Origin: Methylomonas montana
GTDB lineage: Bacteria; Pseudomonadota; Gammaproteobacteria; Methylococcales; Methylomonadaceae
Direction: 5' to 3'
DNA length: 64,000 nucleotides
Assembly: GCF_030490285.1 (NCBI RefSeq)
Contig: NZ_CP129884.1
Coordinates: forward strand, 620,001 to 684,000
The position numbers and the translations under genes were made by a program. The number at the start of each line of letters is the position of its first letter. Position 1 is the first letter of the stretch. Of the stretch, positions 47,309 through 55,534 are shown one piece after another. Below the pieces are notes generated by a model, which was not told the origin of the DNA, searched no databases, and saw only the letters and a list, made by a program, of their open reading frames with translations.

Positions 47309-48136
47309 ATGGAACAAGAGCCAGATATTAATACTATTCGCGATGAGGTTTTTCGAAAGATTGGTAGGAATGTAGTCAACTTCCAGAAAATTGAACAGAT
47401 GCTTAAACATCTGATCGTTCGAGGAAATTTATCTGGGTACAAGAGTGCGTTGAGTCAGCTTTTGGAATCGAGGAAGTCTTTGGCAAATAAAAAAACTCTA
47501 GGCACATTGGTCGGGGAGTTTGTCGAAAATACTTTTGATAAATCATCGGAGTCATCGGTTCCTGACGCAAAGCCTAAAGACCCATATATGTCATTTTCTT
47601 TTTTTGTTGAGGCTGATAGCGAGTTTTATGAAGAAAAAAGGCTGGAATTGAAGTTGTTGGTAGAAGAGAGAAATGAATTAATTCATCAGTTACTTCCTAA
47701 GTTTAATCAGGACTCGCTTGAGAGTTGTTTGGAGCTAAATGATTATCTAGATCGTCAGAGAGAACGGCAGATTAAGGAATTTAATTATCTGAAGTCTCTA
47801 GGTGAGAGCCTGATTGAATTTGCGGATTTTTTGAGTTCGGATCAAGGGAAAAAGGAGCTTATGCTAAGTATGCTTCAGCAAAGCCAAATCGTTCGGTTAT
47901 TACTTGAGATATCCATTCAAAAGCCAAGAAACGACGGGTGGACATATTTAAGTTCTGCAGTTCAACAGATTCACCAACTTCTGCCCGGAGAAATCGCTCA
48001 TCTAGAAGAAAGATGGGGATATAAAAAACTTACAGATTTGATGCAGGCGTCTGGTTGTTTCGATATCAAGCAAGAGGCTATTGGTAGCGGACATCTACGA
48101 GTTATTTACCGATCCAAACTCGAATTTGGGGCGTAG
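47309..48136 (+). CDS. OST-HTH/LOTUS-domain protein
   Basis: 275 residues. The N-terminal 180 residues are helical and unrecognised (NVVNFQKIEQMLKHLIVRGNL, VEERNELIHQLLPKF). The C-terminal 70 residues, WTYLSSAVQQIHQLLPGEIAHLEERWGYKKLTDLMQASGCFDIKQE, fit the OST-HTH/LOTUS fold that binds RNA such as G4 RNA. The gene is visibly richer in A+T than its neighbours and lies just after a TetR remnant, which suggests horizontal gain. Confidence 0.7.
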   Translation: MEQEPDINTIRDEVFRKIGRNVVNFQKIEQMLKHLIVRGNLSGYKSALSQLLESRKSLANKKTLGTLVGEFVENTFDKSSESSVPDAKPKDPYMSFSFFVEADSEFYEEKRLELKLLVEERNELIHQLLPKFNQDSLESCLELNDYLDRQRERQIKEFNYLKSLGESLIEFADFLSSDQGKKELMLSMLQQSQIVRLLLEISIQKPRNDGWTYLSSAVQQIHQLLPGEIAHLEERWGYKKLTDLMQASGCFDIKQEAIGSGHLRVIYRSKLEFGA

Positions 48137-48256
48137 ATGTCCTGAATGCAACGAAGTGCATCGATCGCGACAGATGCGCCTCCTAGCGTCGGCACATCCT
48201 ACACTTAACTAAATAACCGCTGCCCACCCGGCAGCATTTTTTAACGCCGGTAAATT

Positions 48257-48268
48257 AGACGACCGGTC
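48257..48268 (+). promoter_or_regulatory. candidate TetR operator, site 2
   Basis: AGACGACCGGTC, identical to the motif just before the TetR gene, lies 18 bp upstream of the DUF4242 start, in the promoter region of the DUF4242-mtoX genes. Confidence 0.5.
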
Positions 48269-48286
48269 ATTTATTAGGAGATCATC

Positions 48287-48559
48287 ATGCCCAAGTACAT
48301 CATCGAACGCGAGATTCCCGGCGCCGGTCAACTGACTCAGGCCGAATTGCAAGGCATTTCCCAAAAATCCTGCGGCGTGCTGCGCAACATGGGGCCGCGC
48401 ATCCAATGGCTGCACAGTTATGTCACCGGCGATAAGATCTATTGCGTGTATATTGCCGATAGCGAACAAGCAATTCGCGAACACGCCGAGCAAGGCGGTT
48501 TTCCGGCCAATCGCATCGAACAAATCACCACGACCATTGACCCGACCACGGGCGATTGA
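48287..48559 (+). CDS. DUF4242 (nickel-binding-like) protein
   Basis: 90 residues. MPKYIIEREIPGAGQLTQAELQGISQKSCGVLRNMGPRIQWLHSYVTGDKIYCVYIADSEQAIREHAEQGGFPANRI matches the DUF4242 ferredoxin-like fold, whose member SCO4226 binds nickel. The cysteines and His spaced through the domain could bind metal. A TetR operator-like site is just upstream, and mtoX follows after 149 bp of hairpins. Confidence 0.85.
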   Translation: MPKYIIEREIPGAGQLTQAELQGISQKSCGVLRNMGPRIQWLHSYVTGDKIYCVYIADSEQAIREHAEQGGFPANRIEQITTTIDPTTGD

Positions 48560-48581
48560 TGACGGTTCATGGTTACTTTAT

Positions 48582-48679
48582 GGTTCCCACGCTCCGGCGT
48601 TGGAACCGGGTCAGGGACGCTCCGGCGTCCTGAACCGCTGGAGCGGTTCAACATGCATTCCCACGCTGGAGCGTGGGAA
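48582..48679. repeat. array of four palindromes (REP/BIME-like)
   Basis: Consecutive hairpins: GGTTCC/GGAACC (48582-48607), GGACGC/GCGTCC (48615-48630), TGAACCGCT/AGCGGTTCA (48631-48650) and TTCCCACGCT/AGCGTGGGAA (48658-48679). They fill the gap between DUF4242 and mtoX. They could stabilise or separate the mRNA, but may simply be dispersed repeats. Confidence 0.7.
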
Positions 48680-48708
48680 CGATAACAACAACCAGGGGAG
48701 AGAGCACC

Positions 48709-50019
48709 ATGACATTTAAACTCAGCACCTTTACCGCCGCGCTGCTGCTCGGCACCGCCAGCCTGTCGGCCAACGCCGACGAAACCTGCGCCTCGCCGTA
48801 CATGGCGAAAATCACGGGGCAAGAGGATTTCGTTTACATCTGGACCTTGGGCGCGGAAGGCGTCGGCGACGAGCAGGACAAGCTGGTCACCGTCGACGTT
48901 AATCCCAAGTCAGCAAAATACGGCAAAGTCATCGGCAGCCTGTCGGTCGGCGGCCGTAATGAAGCCCACCATTCCGACTTTACCGACGACCGTAAATTTC
49001 TGTGGGCCGGCGGGCTGGATACCAACAAGATTTTCATTTTCGACGTGGCGACCGACCCGGCCAAGCCCAAGCTGACCAAGACCATCACCGATTTCGTCGC
49101 CAAGAGCGGCGGCGTGGTCGGCCCGCACAGTTTGTACGCCTTGCCGGGCCGGATGATCATCACCGGCCTGTCCAATAACAAGGACCACGGCGGCCGCACC
49201 GCGTTGGTGGAATACAGCAACGCCGGCGATTACATCGCCACCTACTGGCTGCCGACCGACAGCAACCTGGAAGGGGCGATCAAATCCGGCAAATACGCCG
49301 ACGGCTATAACTACGACGTGCGGGTGTTGCCGCGCAAAAACCTGATGCTGACCTCGTCGTTCACCGGTTGGTCGAATTACATGATGGACTTCGGCAAGAT
49401 GCTGGCCGATCCGGAAGCGATGAAGCGCTTTGGCAACACCGTCGTGCAATGGGATTTACACAGCCGCCAGCCAAAAAAAGTCTTCGACGTACCCGGCGCG
49501 CCGTTGGAAATTCGCTGCGCCTGGGCGGATGAACATAATTACTGTTTCACCAGCACCGCATTGACCTCGAAAATCTGGTTGATACACCAAGATGACAAGG
49601 GTGAATGGCAAGCGAAAGACGTCGCGGACATCGGCGAGCCGGCCAAAATCCCGCTGCCGGTGGACATCTCCATTTCCAGCGACGATAAAACCCTGTGGGT
49701 CAACACCTTCATGGACGGCATGACTCGCCGTTTCGACATCAGCGACCCGTTCCATCCCAAACAGGTGTTCGAGCAAAAAATCGGCGCCCAGGTCAACATG
49801 GTGTCGTCGAGCTGGGACGGCAAGCGCTTGTATTACACCTCTTCGCTGCTGGCCAATTGGGACAAGAAGGGCGTGGACAACGAGCAGTTCTTCAAGGCGT
49901 ATAGCTGGGATGGCAGTAAGCTGACCGAACAGTTCTCGATTGATTTCAACAAGGAAAAGCTGGGGAGGGCGCATCAAATGCGGTTTGGGGCGTATGCTTT
50001 GTATAGTAAAGCGCCATAA
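48709..50019 (+). CDS. mtoX: methanethiol oxidase (selenium-binding protein SBP56 family)
   Basis: 436 residues from the ATG at 48709 (GGGGAG upstream). A signal peptide ending SANADETC predicts a periplasmic enzyme. The 7-bladed beta-propeller of SBP56 is recognisable: RNEAHHSDFTDDRKFLWAGGLDTNKI, VVGPHSLYALPGRMIITGLS, and GRAHQMRFGAYALY at the end, with the His cluster that binds copper. Bacterial members oxidise methanethiol to formaldehyde, H2S and H2O2. The adjoining SCO1-MauG fusion supports this, since similar genes accompany mtoX in Hyphomicrobium. Confidence 0.88.
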   Translation: MTFKLSTFTAALLLGTASLSANADETCASPYMAKITGQEDFVYIWTLGAEGVGDEQDKLVTVDVNPKSAKYGKVIGSLSVGGRNEAHHSDFTDDRKFLWAGGLDTNKIFIFDVATDPAKPKLTKTITDFVAKSGGVVGPHSLYALPGRMIITGLSNNKDHGGRTALVEYSNAGDYIATYWLPTDSNLEGAIKSGKYADGYNYDVRVLPRKNLMLTSSFTGWSNYMMDFGKMLADPEAMKRFGNTVVQWDLHSRQPKKVFDVPGAPLEIRCAWADEHNYCFTSTALTSKIWLIHQDDKGEWQAKDVADIGEPAKIPLPVDISISSDDKTLWVNTFMDGMTRRFDISDPFHPKQVFEQKIGAQVNMVSSSWDGKRLYYTSSLLANWDKKGVDNEQFFKAYSWDGSKLTEQFSIDFNKEKLGRAHQMRFGAYALYSKAP

Positions 50020-50153
50020 TGCTGCTATAACGCTTTTTTGCTGTATACCTGTGGCCTTTGTGTTTTCAAAGGTCACAGGGTATCGGGTATTATCTTGGAT
50101 AATGGTTTAAAAGTGTGTCGGTCATTTATCTATCAAGCCTTGGAGAATGTGTC

Positions 50154-50330
50154 ATGAATGCTCAACCTCAGTTTATAACCGATGCTAATGGCCAAAAAAC
50201 AGCAGTGATCCTGGCGCTGGCTGATTATCAAGAGCTTATGGATGATTTGGAAGATTTAGCCGCGATTGCTGAACGTAAAGATGAACCTACCATTCCTTTT
50301 GAGGTGGCACTCAAAGATATAGGCTTATGA
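50154..50330 (+). CDS. Phd/YefM-like antitoxin
   Basis: 58 residues from the ATG at 50154, preceded by TGGAGAATG; a longer frame from 50115 lacks this site. QFITDANGQKTAVILALADYQELMDDLEDLAAIAERKDEP is the short Phd/RelB-type pattern in which the tail wraps the toxin. The stop overlaps the toxin start by four bases. Confidence 0.85.
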   Translation: MNAQPQFITDANGQKTAVILALADYQELMDDLEDLAAIAERKDEPTIPFEVALKDIGL

Positions 50331-50587
50331 CGGCCTATCTCATCGAAATTAAACGCAGCGCTCAAAAGGAACTATCGCAATTGCCCAAACCGGTTGCCGA
50401 AAAAGTCGTGGCTCAAATCAGAGGGCTTGTTGATAATCCACGTCCTAACGGTTGTAAAATACTGGTCGGTACCGAACATAGTTATCGAATTCGAGTAAGC
50501 GATTATCGTGTGGTGTATTCGGTTTTGGATAGCCGCTTGATCATCCAAGTCATCAAAATTGGGCATCGCAGGGATGTGTACCAATGA
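50327..50587 (+). CDS. RelE-family mRNA interferase toxin
   Basis: 86 residues. YLIEIKRSAQKELSQLPKPVAEKVVAQIRGLVDNPRPNGCKIL and HSYRIRVSDYRVVYSVLDSRLIIQVIKIGHRRDVY are classic RelE. The conserved Arg and Tyr of the active site (RVSDYRVVY and GHRRDVY) are present. It cleaves mRNA at the ribosome A site when freed from its antitoxin. Confidence 0.9.
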   Translation: MTAYLIEIKRSAQKELSQLPKPVAEKVVAQIRGLVDNPRPNGCKILVGTEHSYRIRVSDYRVVYSVLDSRLIIQVIKIGHRRDVYQ

Positions 50588-50634
50588 TTTGGTTGGCGGA
50601 GAAGTTATAGGCAGTGCGGGGCAAGGATAGTTGG

Positions 50635-50876
50635 TGTCGCTGTCGCGACGGCTTGATTTAATGTCGGGTCTCGGCCCGACAGCCGAGATACTTTCGCTAC
50701 GACCATTCCTGGTTTTCGCCCTGCGGGCCAGCCTATCGGCTGTTCAAATTCGCTCCAGCCGAATTTGTGTTTTGCCAAAAGAAAGTATCGAAAGAAAAGA
50801 CGCCCGCATGCCGCGTGAATCACTCGGCACATGCCTGTGCCGAGCCCAGCGGGTGCTCGGCGCGGCATACGGGAGA
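50635..50876 (+). repeat. long inverted repeat, copy 1 (242 bp)
   Basis: The sequence runs from GTCGCTGTCGCGACGG to the GCATACGGGAGA end. It matches the reverse complement of 52342-52735 over most of its length, with copy 2 carrying an extra internal segment of about 150 bp. It has no convincing gene. The pair encloses the Tae4 gene cassette. Confidence 0.75.
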
Positions 50877-51200
50877 TAACCCTCTACCAAATTTGGAAGT
50901 AACTCGCCAGAAATTAGGAGATGATTTTTAGCAATTTGCGCGACTAGCCGTAGTCGACCTTGAGCCGCCTGACAGAAGTTGTTTGATAGGCTGGTTCGTG
51001 GCAAGCAACTGACGTTCGTTAGATAAAACGAAACGGTATATCAGCCTATATTGGAAGATATACAGTTAGCATTCAGTGGAAAATCACTTAGTCTTTTGTC
51101 TAGAATGAGTCGATCAGGGATGATCTACAGAAACTATCGAATTACTTGTTATGTGTCATGAGCATCCAGTAGACCAACCAACATTGAGAGAGAACTAAAC

Positions 51201-51716
51201 GTGGCAATCGTAAAGTTTGAAACCATATGGCAGAACTATCCGGACGAGTATCCTTGCCTCGATCCGAAAACGGGTAAGCCACCGAAAGGATATTCAAATC
51301 AGTGTGCGATGCGAGTGGGGTGCGCGCTTGAGAAATCTGGAATCTCGTTTGCTTCGTTTAGCGGAAAAAGATGTCCTTGCGGTTCCGCGAATGGAGGGAT
51401 GGTTGCCGGCGCACAAGAGTTGGCGAGTTGGCTTGGCCCCAATCGATTTCAGGGTTGTCCGAATCCAGAGACGCACGCAGGAAAAGATGCTTTTGAAAAG
51501 GTTAGCAGCCGCACCGGCATCATCTTTCTTGCCAATTATTGGCAACGCGAAGGCGAAACTGATTCAACGCGTACGGGCGACCACATCGACCTATGGAACG
51601 GATCGCGTATGACTGCATATTCAAGCTGGTTTCGCGTCCATCTTGGGGTAGGGTGGGATGGGGTGTGGTCAGATTTTCGAGGTGCTTCGAGGGTTCTTTT
51701 TTGGCCAATCCCATGA
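51201..51716 (+). CDS. tae4: type VI secretion amidase effector Tae4-like
   Basis: 171 residues from a GTG start (GAGAGA upstream). Tae4 motifs are present: YSNQCAMRVGCAL with Cys35, and TGDHIDLWNG with His128 and Asp130, matching the NlpC/P60-type Cys-His pair that cuts the D-Glu/mDAP bond of peptidoglycan. It has no signal peptide, as is usual for T6SS cargo. The stop overlaps the next gene (ATGA), so the two form an effector-immunity-like pair. No T6SS structural gene is in the window. Confidence 0.85.
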   Translation: MAIVKFETIWQNYPDEYPCLDPKTGKPPKGYSNQCAMRVGCALEKSGISFASFSGKRCPCGSANGGMVAGAQELASWLGPNRFQGCPNPETHAGKDAFEKVSSRTGIIFLANYWQREGETDSTRTGDHIDLWNGSRMTAYSSWFRVHLGVGWDGVWSDFRGASRVLFWPIP

Positions 51717-52129
51717 ACAAAGTAGCGACCATCGTCGGTTCTGCCCTGCTGGGGCTTGGTATTTGTGGACTGCTCGTGTGGCTCTCAAACTCTCAGGGCA
51801 TTGGAGTTCGATTCCCATCTCCTGGCGGCGAAGATGATTTTTCAAGACGTGCTGCCTATTTCTTATTCGGAGTGTGTCCCACGTTCTTGATTCTTGGGGC
51901 GTGGATCGGCTATGTGAGTTCGAGGAATAAGCGCCGCTTGGTGCTGATGTGGCTCGGCGCCTTTGCTGGCACGTTCGCCGTATGGCTAGGGACTCTCTTG
52001 CTTCGATCTCAAATTGAGCAGTTATCCGGAGAGGATGACGGAACTCGCGCTGTAGCGGTGTTCTATGGTTTGTGGGGTTTGTTGTCCATTCTCGGTGCAG
52101 TAATCGCATACCGGGTGTTTCCTAAGTGA
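51713..52129 (+). CDS. four-helix membrane protein, possible Tae4 immunity partner
   Basis: 138 residues. Four hydrophobic segments are seen, at about 6-26, 48-70, 80-98 and 112-132, so it is an inner-membrane protein. The known Tai4 immunity proteins are small periplasmic helical proteins, so this partner is atypical. The four-base overlap with the tae4 stop suggests translational coupling. Function is inferred from position only. Confidence 0.6.
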   Translation: MNKVATIVGSALLGLGICGLLVWLSNSQGIGVRFPSPGGEDDFSRRAAYFLFGVCPTFLILGAWIGYVSSRNKRRLVLMWLGAFAGTFAVWLGTLLLRSQIEQLSGEDDGTRAVAVFYGLWGLLSILGAVIAYRVFPK

Positions 52130-52136
52130 ACCTGAC

Positions 52137-52200
52137 ATATAACACGGCGCTCAAAGCGACGCTCCCGCTTTCCTGCGCGCCCCTTAGCTCTACGTTGAAA
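52137..52200 (+). other. attC-like site after the Tae4 cassette
   Basis: About 64 bp. ATATAACACGGCGCTCAAAG at the start and CCCCTTAGCTCTACGTTG at the end match common chromosomal attC sites, with the hairpin GCGACGCT.../...GCGCGCC between. One mismatch to the RYYYAAC and GTTRRRY consensus occurs on each side. It lies 7 bp after the membrane protein gene. Confidence 0.65.
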
Positions 52201-52341
52201 GGCAGCTTATGTTATTAGCCGCCAAGCGCTGAAATCTTTTGAACGCCGCAAATTGGCCGATGGCTGCTAGTTGCACTGATTGGGAAAAATCTCACAGCAT
52301 TATTTGGAATACCAATTAGTTTTCAAAGTCCAGGATGATTT
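52201..52341. other. gap between attC and inverted repeat copy 2
   Basis: 141 bp. No gene or hairpin with a T tail is seen. It joins the cassette to the repeat. Confidence 0.35.
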
Positions 52342-52735
52342 TCTCCCGTATACCGCGCCGAGCGCCGGAGCTTTTGAGCGGAATAGCCCGAAGGGGTTCG
52401 GCAAGGATGCCGCACGGCGGCGGAGAGGCTGGGAAGCCCCTTCTGCCGGCCCTCGATAAAAGTTTCGGAGCGCAGGACAAATCGGCAGGATAGCCGATTT
52501 GCATGCGTAGCACCCAAAGGGCTCGGCACAGGGATGTGCCGAGTGATTCAAGCGGCATCCGGGGCGCCTTTTCTTTGGATACTTTCTTTTGGCAGAGCAC
52601 AAATTCGCCTGGAGCGAATTTGAACAGCCGATAGGCTGGCCCGAAGGGCGAAAACCAGGGATGGTTTTTGTAGCGAAAGTATCTCGGTCGTCGGTCCGAG
52701 AACCGACTTTAAAACACCCGTCGCGATAGCGACAC
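52342..52735 (-). repeat. long inverted repeat, copy 2 (394 bp)
   Basis: The reverse complement of copy 1 at 50635-50876, with an internal extra stretch. Short frames run through both copies in several frames and are not taken as genes. Together with copy 1 it may be the ends of a non-autonomous element. Confidence 0.75.
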
Positions 52736-52755
52736 TAAATATCTCCTCACCCCAA

Positions 52756-52775
52756 CCCTCTCCAGCAGGAGAGGG
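52756..52775. repeat. short palindrome (CCCTCTCC hairpin)
   Basis: CCCTCTCC-agca-GGAGAGGG with preceding CTCACCCCAA, a widespread dispersed repeat. A degenerate relative (CCTCACCCCAGCTCTCCC) is at about 35135-35155. It lies about 50 bp before the SCO1-MauG gene. Confidence 0.6.
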
Positions 52776-52828
52776 AGTTGAGCGACTGGCATTTGGGTGA
52801 TCAGCAATAACAAAGAGTAACCGTTACC

Positions 52829-54745
52829 ATGAAAAACTCTCTTCTTTTCGGCATTCTTTTAACGATAATTCACGCGATTGCCCAAGCCCAAGACCCCAAA
52901 CCCCTAGCCCCCGGCTATACCAATCTACCTTTTAATCCCGCTAAACCCGGCAGCTACACCCTGCCGGTAATCGGTCCGGCGGCAAACGGCGAAGTGCTGA
53001 CCAGCGACAACCAACCCAAACACCTCCACGACCTTATGGGCGACAAGTTGGTGTTGCTAAGCTTCATCTACGCTGCCTGCAGCGACGTCAACGGCTGCCC
53101 GCTGGCGACGCAGGTGCTGCACAAGATCAGCCGACAGTTACAGAAACAACCGGAACTGGCCGACAAACTAAGATTATTGACGCTGAGCTTCAACCCGACT
53201 AACGATACGCCGGAAATGATGCGCCATTATGGCGAAGGCTTTAAAACCGGCGAATTCGACTGGCAGTTTTTGACGACTCGTGATGAACAAGCTTTGCAGC
53301 CGATATTGGATGGCTATCAGCAAAACATCCAAAAAATCTACGACGACAAGGGCCAATTCACCGGCACTTTTTCGCATTTGCTGCGGGTGTATCTGGTCGA
53401 CAAGGACAAAAACGTCCGCAATATCTACAGTGTCGATTTCCTGCATGCCGACACGCTGATCAACGATGTGCTTACCCTGTTGGCAGACAACAAACCGCAA
53501 GCAGTGCCGCAAGTGGCTCAGGCCGAAATGCTGTATCAAGCCGGTGACAATAAACAAAACTATCAGCAAGCCGATTACCAGACCCGTTCGTTGGCGCTGG
53601 AACAACGGCTGGGCAAGCCGGCCAACTTGATAACCTTCGCTCAAACGCCGCTGTTGGGACTGCCAAAATTGCCGGTACCCAAGGATAATCCGTTGACGCC
53701 GGCCAAGATCGCGTTGGGCCGTAAGCTGTTTTACGACCGTCGTTTGTCGCTGAATAACACCTTTTCCTGCGCGATTTGCCATATTCCGGAACAAGGTTTC
53801 AGCAATAACGAAATGGCGACGGCGGTGGGCATCGAGGGCCGCAGCGTGCGACGCAACAGTCCTTCGCTGTATAACGCCGGTTACGCGCAATTGCTGTTTC
53901 ACGACGGCCGTGAGAACAGGCTGGAACAGCAGGTTTGGGGGCCGCTGCTGGCGCATAACGAGATGGCCAATCCGTCCATCGCTTATGTGATCGATAAAAT
54001 CAGAGCCAGCGCCGATTATCGCGGCCTGTTCGAGAAAACCTTCAACAAAGGCCCGACCATGGAAACCATCGGCCAGGCCTTGGCCAGTTATCAACGCACG
54101 TTGAATTCGGCCAACTCGCCGTTCGACCGTTGGTATTTCGGTAAGCAAAAAGAGGCGTTGACTGATCAAGCCAAACGGGGTCACGAGTTGTTTATCGGCA
54201 AGGCCGGCTGCAGCACCTGCCACAGCGTCAATGAAAAGTCGGCCTTATTCAGCGATCAAAAGCGCCACAACACTGGCATCGGTTATGCCGAGGCAATGCA
54301 AAAGGCGCCGGACAAACAAAAACTGCAAGTCGCGCCCGGCGTGGTTCTGGATGTGGACCGCGAAAATCTCAAAGGCCTGAATACCCAGAAACCCAACGAC
54401 CTGGGTTATTACGAAATCTCACAAAATCCGGCCGACCGCTGGGCCTACAAAACTCCGTCGCTACGCAATGTGGCGCTCAGCGCGCCCTATATGCACAACG
54501 GCTCGCTGTCGACTTTGGAAGAGGTGGTGCGGTTTTATAACCAGGGTGGCGTCGCCAACGAAAATCTGTCGCCGTCGATCAAGCCGCTAGGCTTGTCTGA
54601 CCAGGATGTCGCCGACTTGGTGGCGTTCTTAAAAGCATTAACCGGCGGTAACGTCGAGGCCTTGATTGCCGACGCTTTCGCGGCGCCGGTCGGCGAGAGC
54701 AGTGGTGAAAATCGGCTGACCAAGTCTGCTGGCCCTGGCCGGTAA
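52829..54745 (+). CDS. SCO1-MauG fusion: copper chaperone plus di-heme cytochrome c peroxidase
   Basis: 638 residues with a signal peptide (about 1-20). Residues about 45-225 are an SCO1/SenC thioredoxin-like domain; the copper pair is C84 and C90 in ACSDVNGC, wider than the usual CxxxC, with His183 as the third ligand. Residues about 285-610 are a MauG/cytochrome c peroxidase domain with two haem sites, CAICH (314-318) and CSTCH (461-465). In Hyphomicrobium, SCO1 and MauG genes sit beside mtoX and are needed for its maturation. Here they are one gene. Confidence 0.88.
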   Translation: MKNSLLFGILLTIIHAIAQAQDPKPLAPGYTNLPFNPAKPGSYTLPVIGPAANGEVLTSDNQPKHLHDLMGDKLVLLSFIYAACSDVNGCPLATQVLHKISRQLQKQPELADKLRLLTLSFNPTNDTPEMMRHYGEGFKTGEFDWQFLTTRDEQALQPILDGYQQNIQKIYDDKGQFTGTFSHLLRVYLVDKDKNVRNIYSVDFLHADTLINDVLTLLADNKPQAVPQVAQAEMLYQAGDNKQNYQQADYQTRSLALEQRLGKPANLITFAQTPLLGLPKLPVPKDNPLTPAKIALGRKLFYDRRLSLNNTFSCAICHIPEQGFSNNEMATAVGIEGRSVRRNSPSLYNAGYAQLLFHDGRENRLEQQVWGPLLAHNEMANPSIAYVIDKIRASADYRGLFEKTFNKGPTMETIGQALASYQRTLNSANSPFDRWYFGKQKEALTDQAKRGHELFIGKAGCSTCHSVNEKSALFSDQKRHNTGIGYAEAMQKAPDKQKLQVAPGVVLDVDRENLKGLNTQKPNDLGYYEISQNPADRWAYKTPSLRNVALSAPYMHNGSLSTLEEVVRFYNQGGVANENLSPSIKPLGLSDQDVADLVAFLKALTGGNVEALIADAFAAPVGESSGENRLTKSAGPGR

Positions 54746-54748
54746 TAT

Positions 54749-54769
54749 CGGCTTCGGCCGGTTTTTTTT
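54749..54769 (+). terminator. Rho-independent terminator
   Basis: CGGC-TTCG-GCCG stem-loop, followed by G and eight T, 3 bp after the SCO1-MauG stop. Confidence 0.75.
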
Positions 54770-54835
54770 GTCACAAACAGGTAATATATCGCTGCTAAAT
54801 TAGCCGTATCATTGGACCTTAGACTACAGATGATT

Positions 54836-55528
54836 ATGTCGAACTTGAATATCCTGGTTGTGGAAGACGAAGAAGCCATCAGGGAGATGCTGGTCATGGT
54901 GTTGGAGCAGGCGGCGCTGAATGTGGTGGCTGTCGGTAGCGCCGAGCAGGCAATGGAAAGCCTGGCCGATAATATGGTGGATCTGATTTTATTAGACTGG
55001 ATGCTGCCGGGGATCAGCGGCGTGGAATTGGCCAGACGCCTGAAAAACGAACCCGGCTACAAGGATTTACCCATCATTCTGCTGACTGCGCGCGGCGAGG
55101 AAGAAGACAAAATTCGCGGGCTGGAAATCGGCGCGGACGATTATGTGACCAAGCCGTTTTCGCCGAAGGAACTCATCGCCCGGATCAAGGCAGTGATGCG
55201 CCGCAGCGGTAAGTTGTCGGAATCCGGCCAGCTTAGCGTCGGCGATCTGACCCTGGACGCCGAGCAGCACAAGTTGAGCATCGCCGGCCGCAGTCTGGAA
55301 GTGAGTCCCACCGAATTCAGATTGATGCAATTCTTCATGACCAATCCCGATAAAGTCTACAGCCGCACCCATTTGCTGGACCAGGTCTGGGGGCGTAGCG
55401 TTTACATCGAGGAGCGCACCGTCGATGTGCATATCCGCCGCTTGCGCAAGATTTTGGCGGCTTATGGCCGGGAAGAATTGATCCAGACCGTACGCGGCTT
55501 CGGTTACCGCTTTTCGATGGCAAACTGA
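54836..55528 (+). CDS. phoB: PhoB-like response regulator
   Basis: 230 residues from the ATG at 54836; another ATG lies 6 bp upstream. The receiver has ILVVEDEEAIREM, LILLDWMLPGISG with the phospho-Asp, and DDYVTKPFSPKELIARI. The winged helix of the OmpR class is TEFRLMQFFMTNPDKVYSRTHLLDQVWG then RTVDVHIRRLRKIL. The sequence is close to PhoB. It is 6 bp upstream of a PhoR-type kinase gene, so it is the regulator of phosphate starvation. No pst genes are here. Confidence 0.92.
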   Translation: MSNLNILVVEDEEAIREMLVMVLEQAALNVVAVGSAEQAMESLADNMVDLILLDWMLPGISGVELARRLKNEPGYKDLPIILLTARGEEEDKIRGLEIGADDYVTKPFSPKELIARIKAVMRRSGKLSESGQLSVGDLTLDAEQHKLSIAGRSLEVSPTEFRLMQFFMTNPDKVYSRTHLLDQVWGRSVYIEERTVDVHIRRLRKILAAYGREELIQTVRGFGYRFSMAN

Positions 55529-55534
55529 TCGTAT

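Noticed and set aside
50631..50879. Short frames in the inverted repeats taken as genes
   Set aside because: They occur in both copies in several frames, lack start signals and match the repeat rather than any protein.
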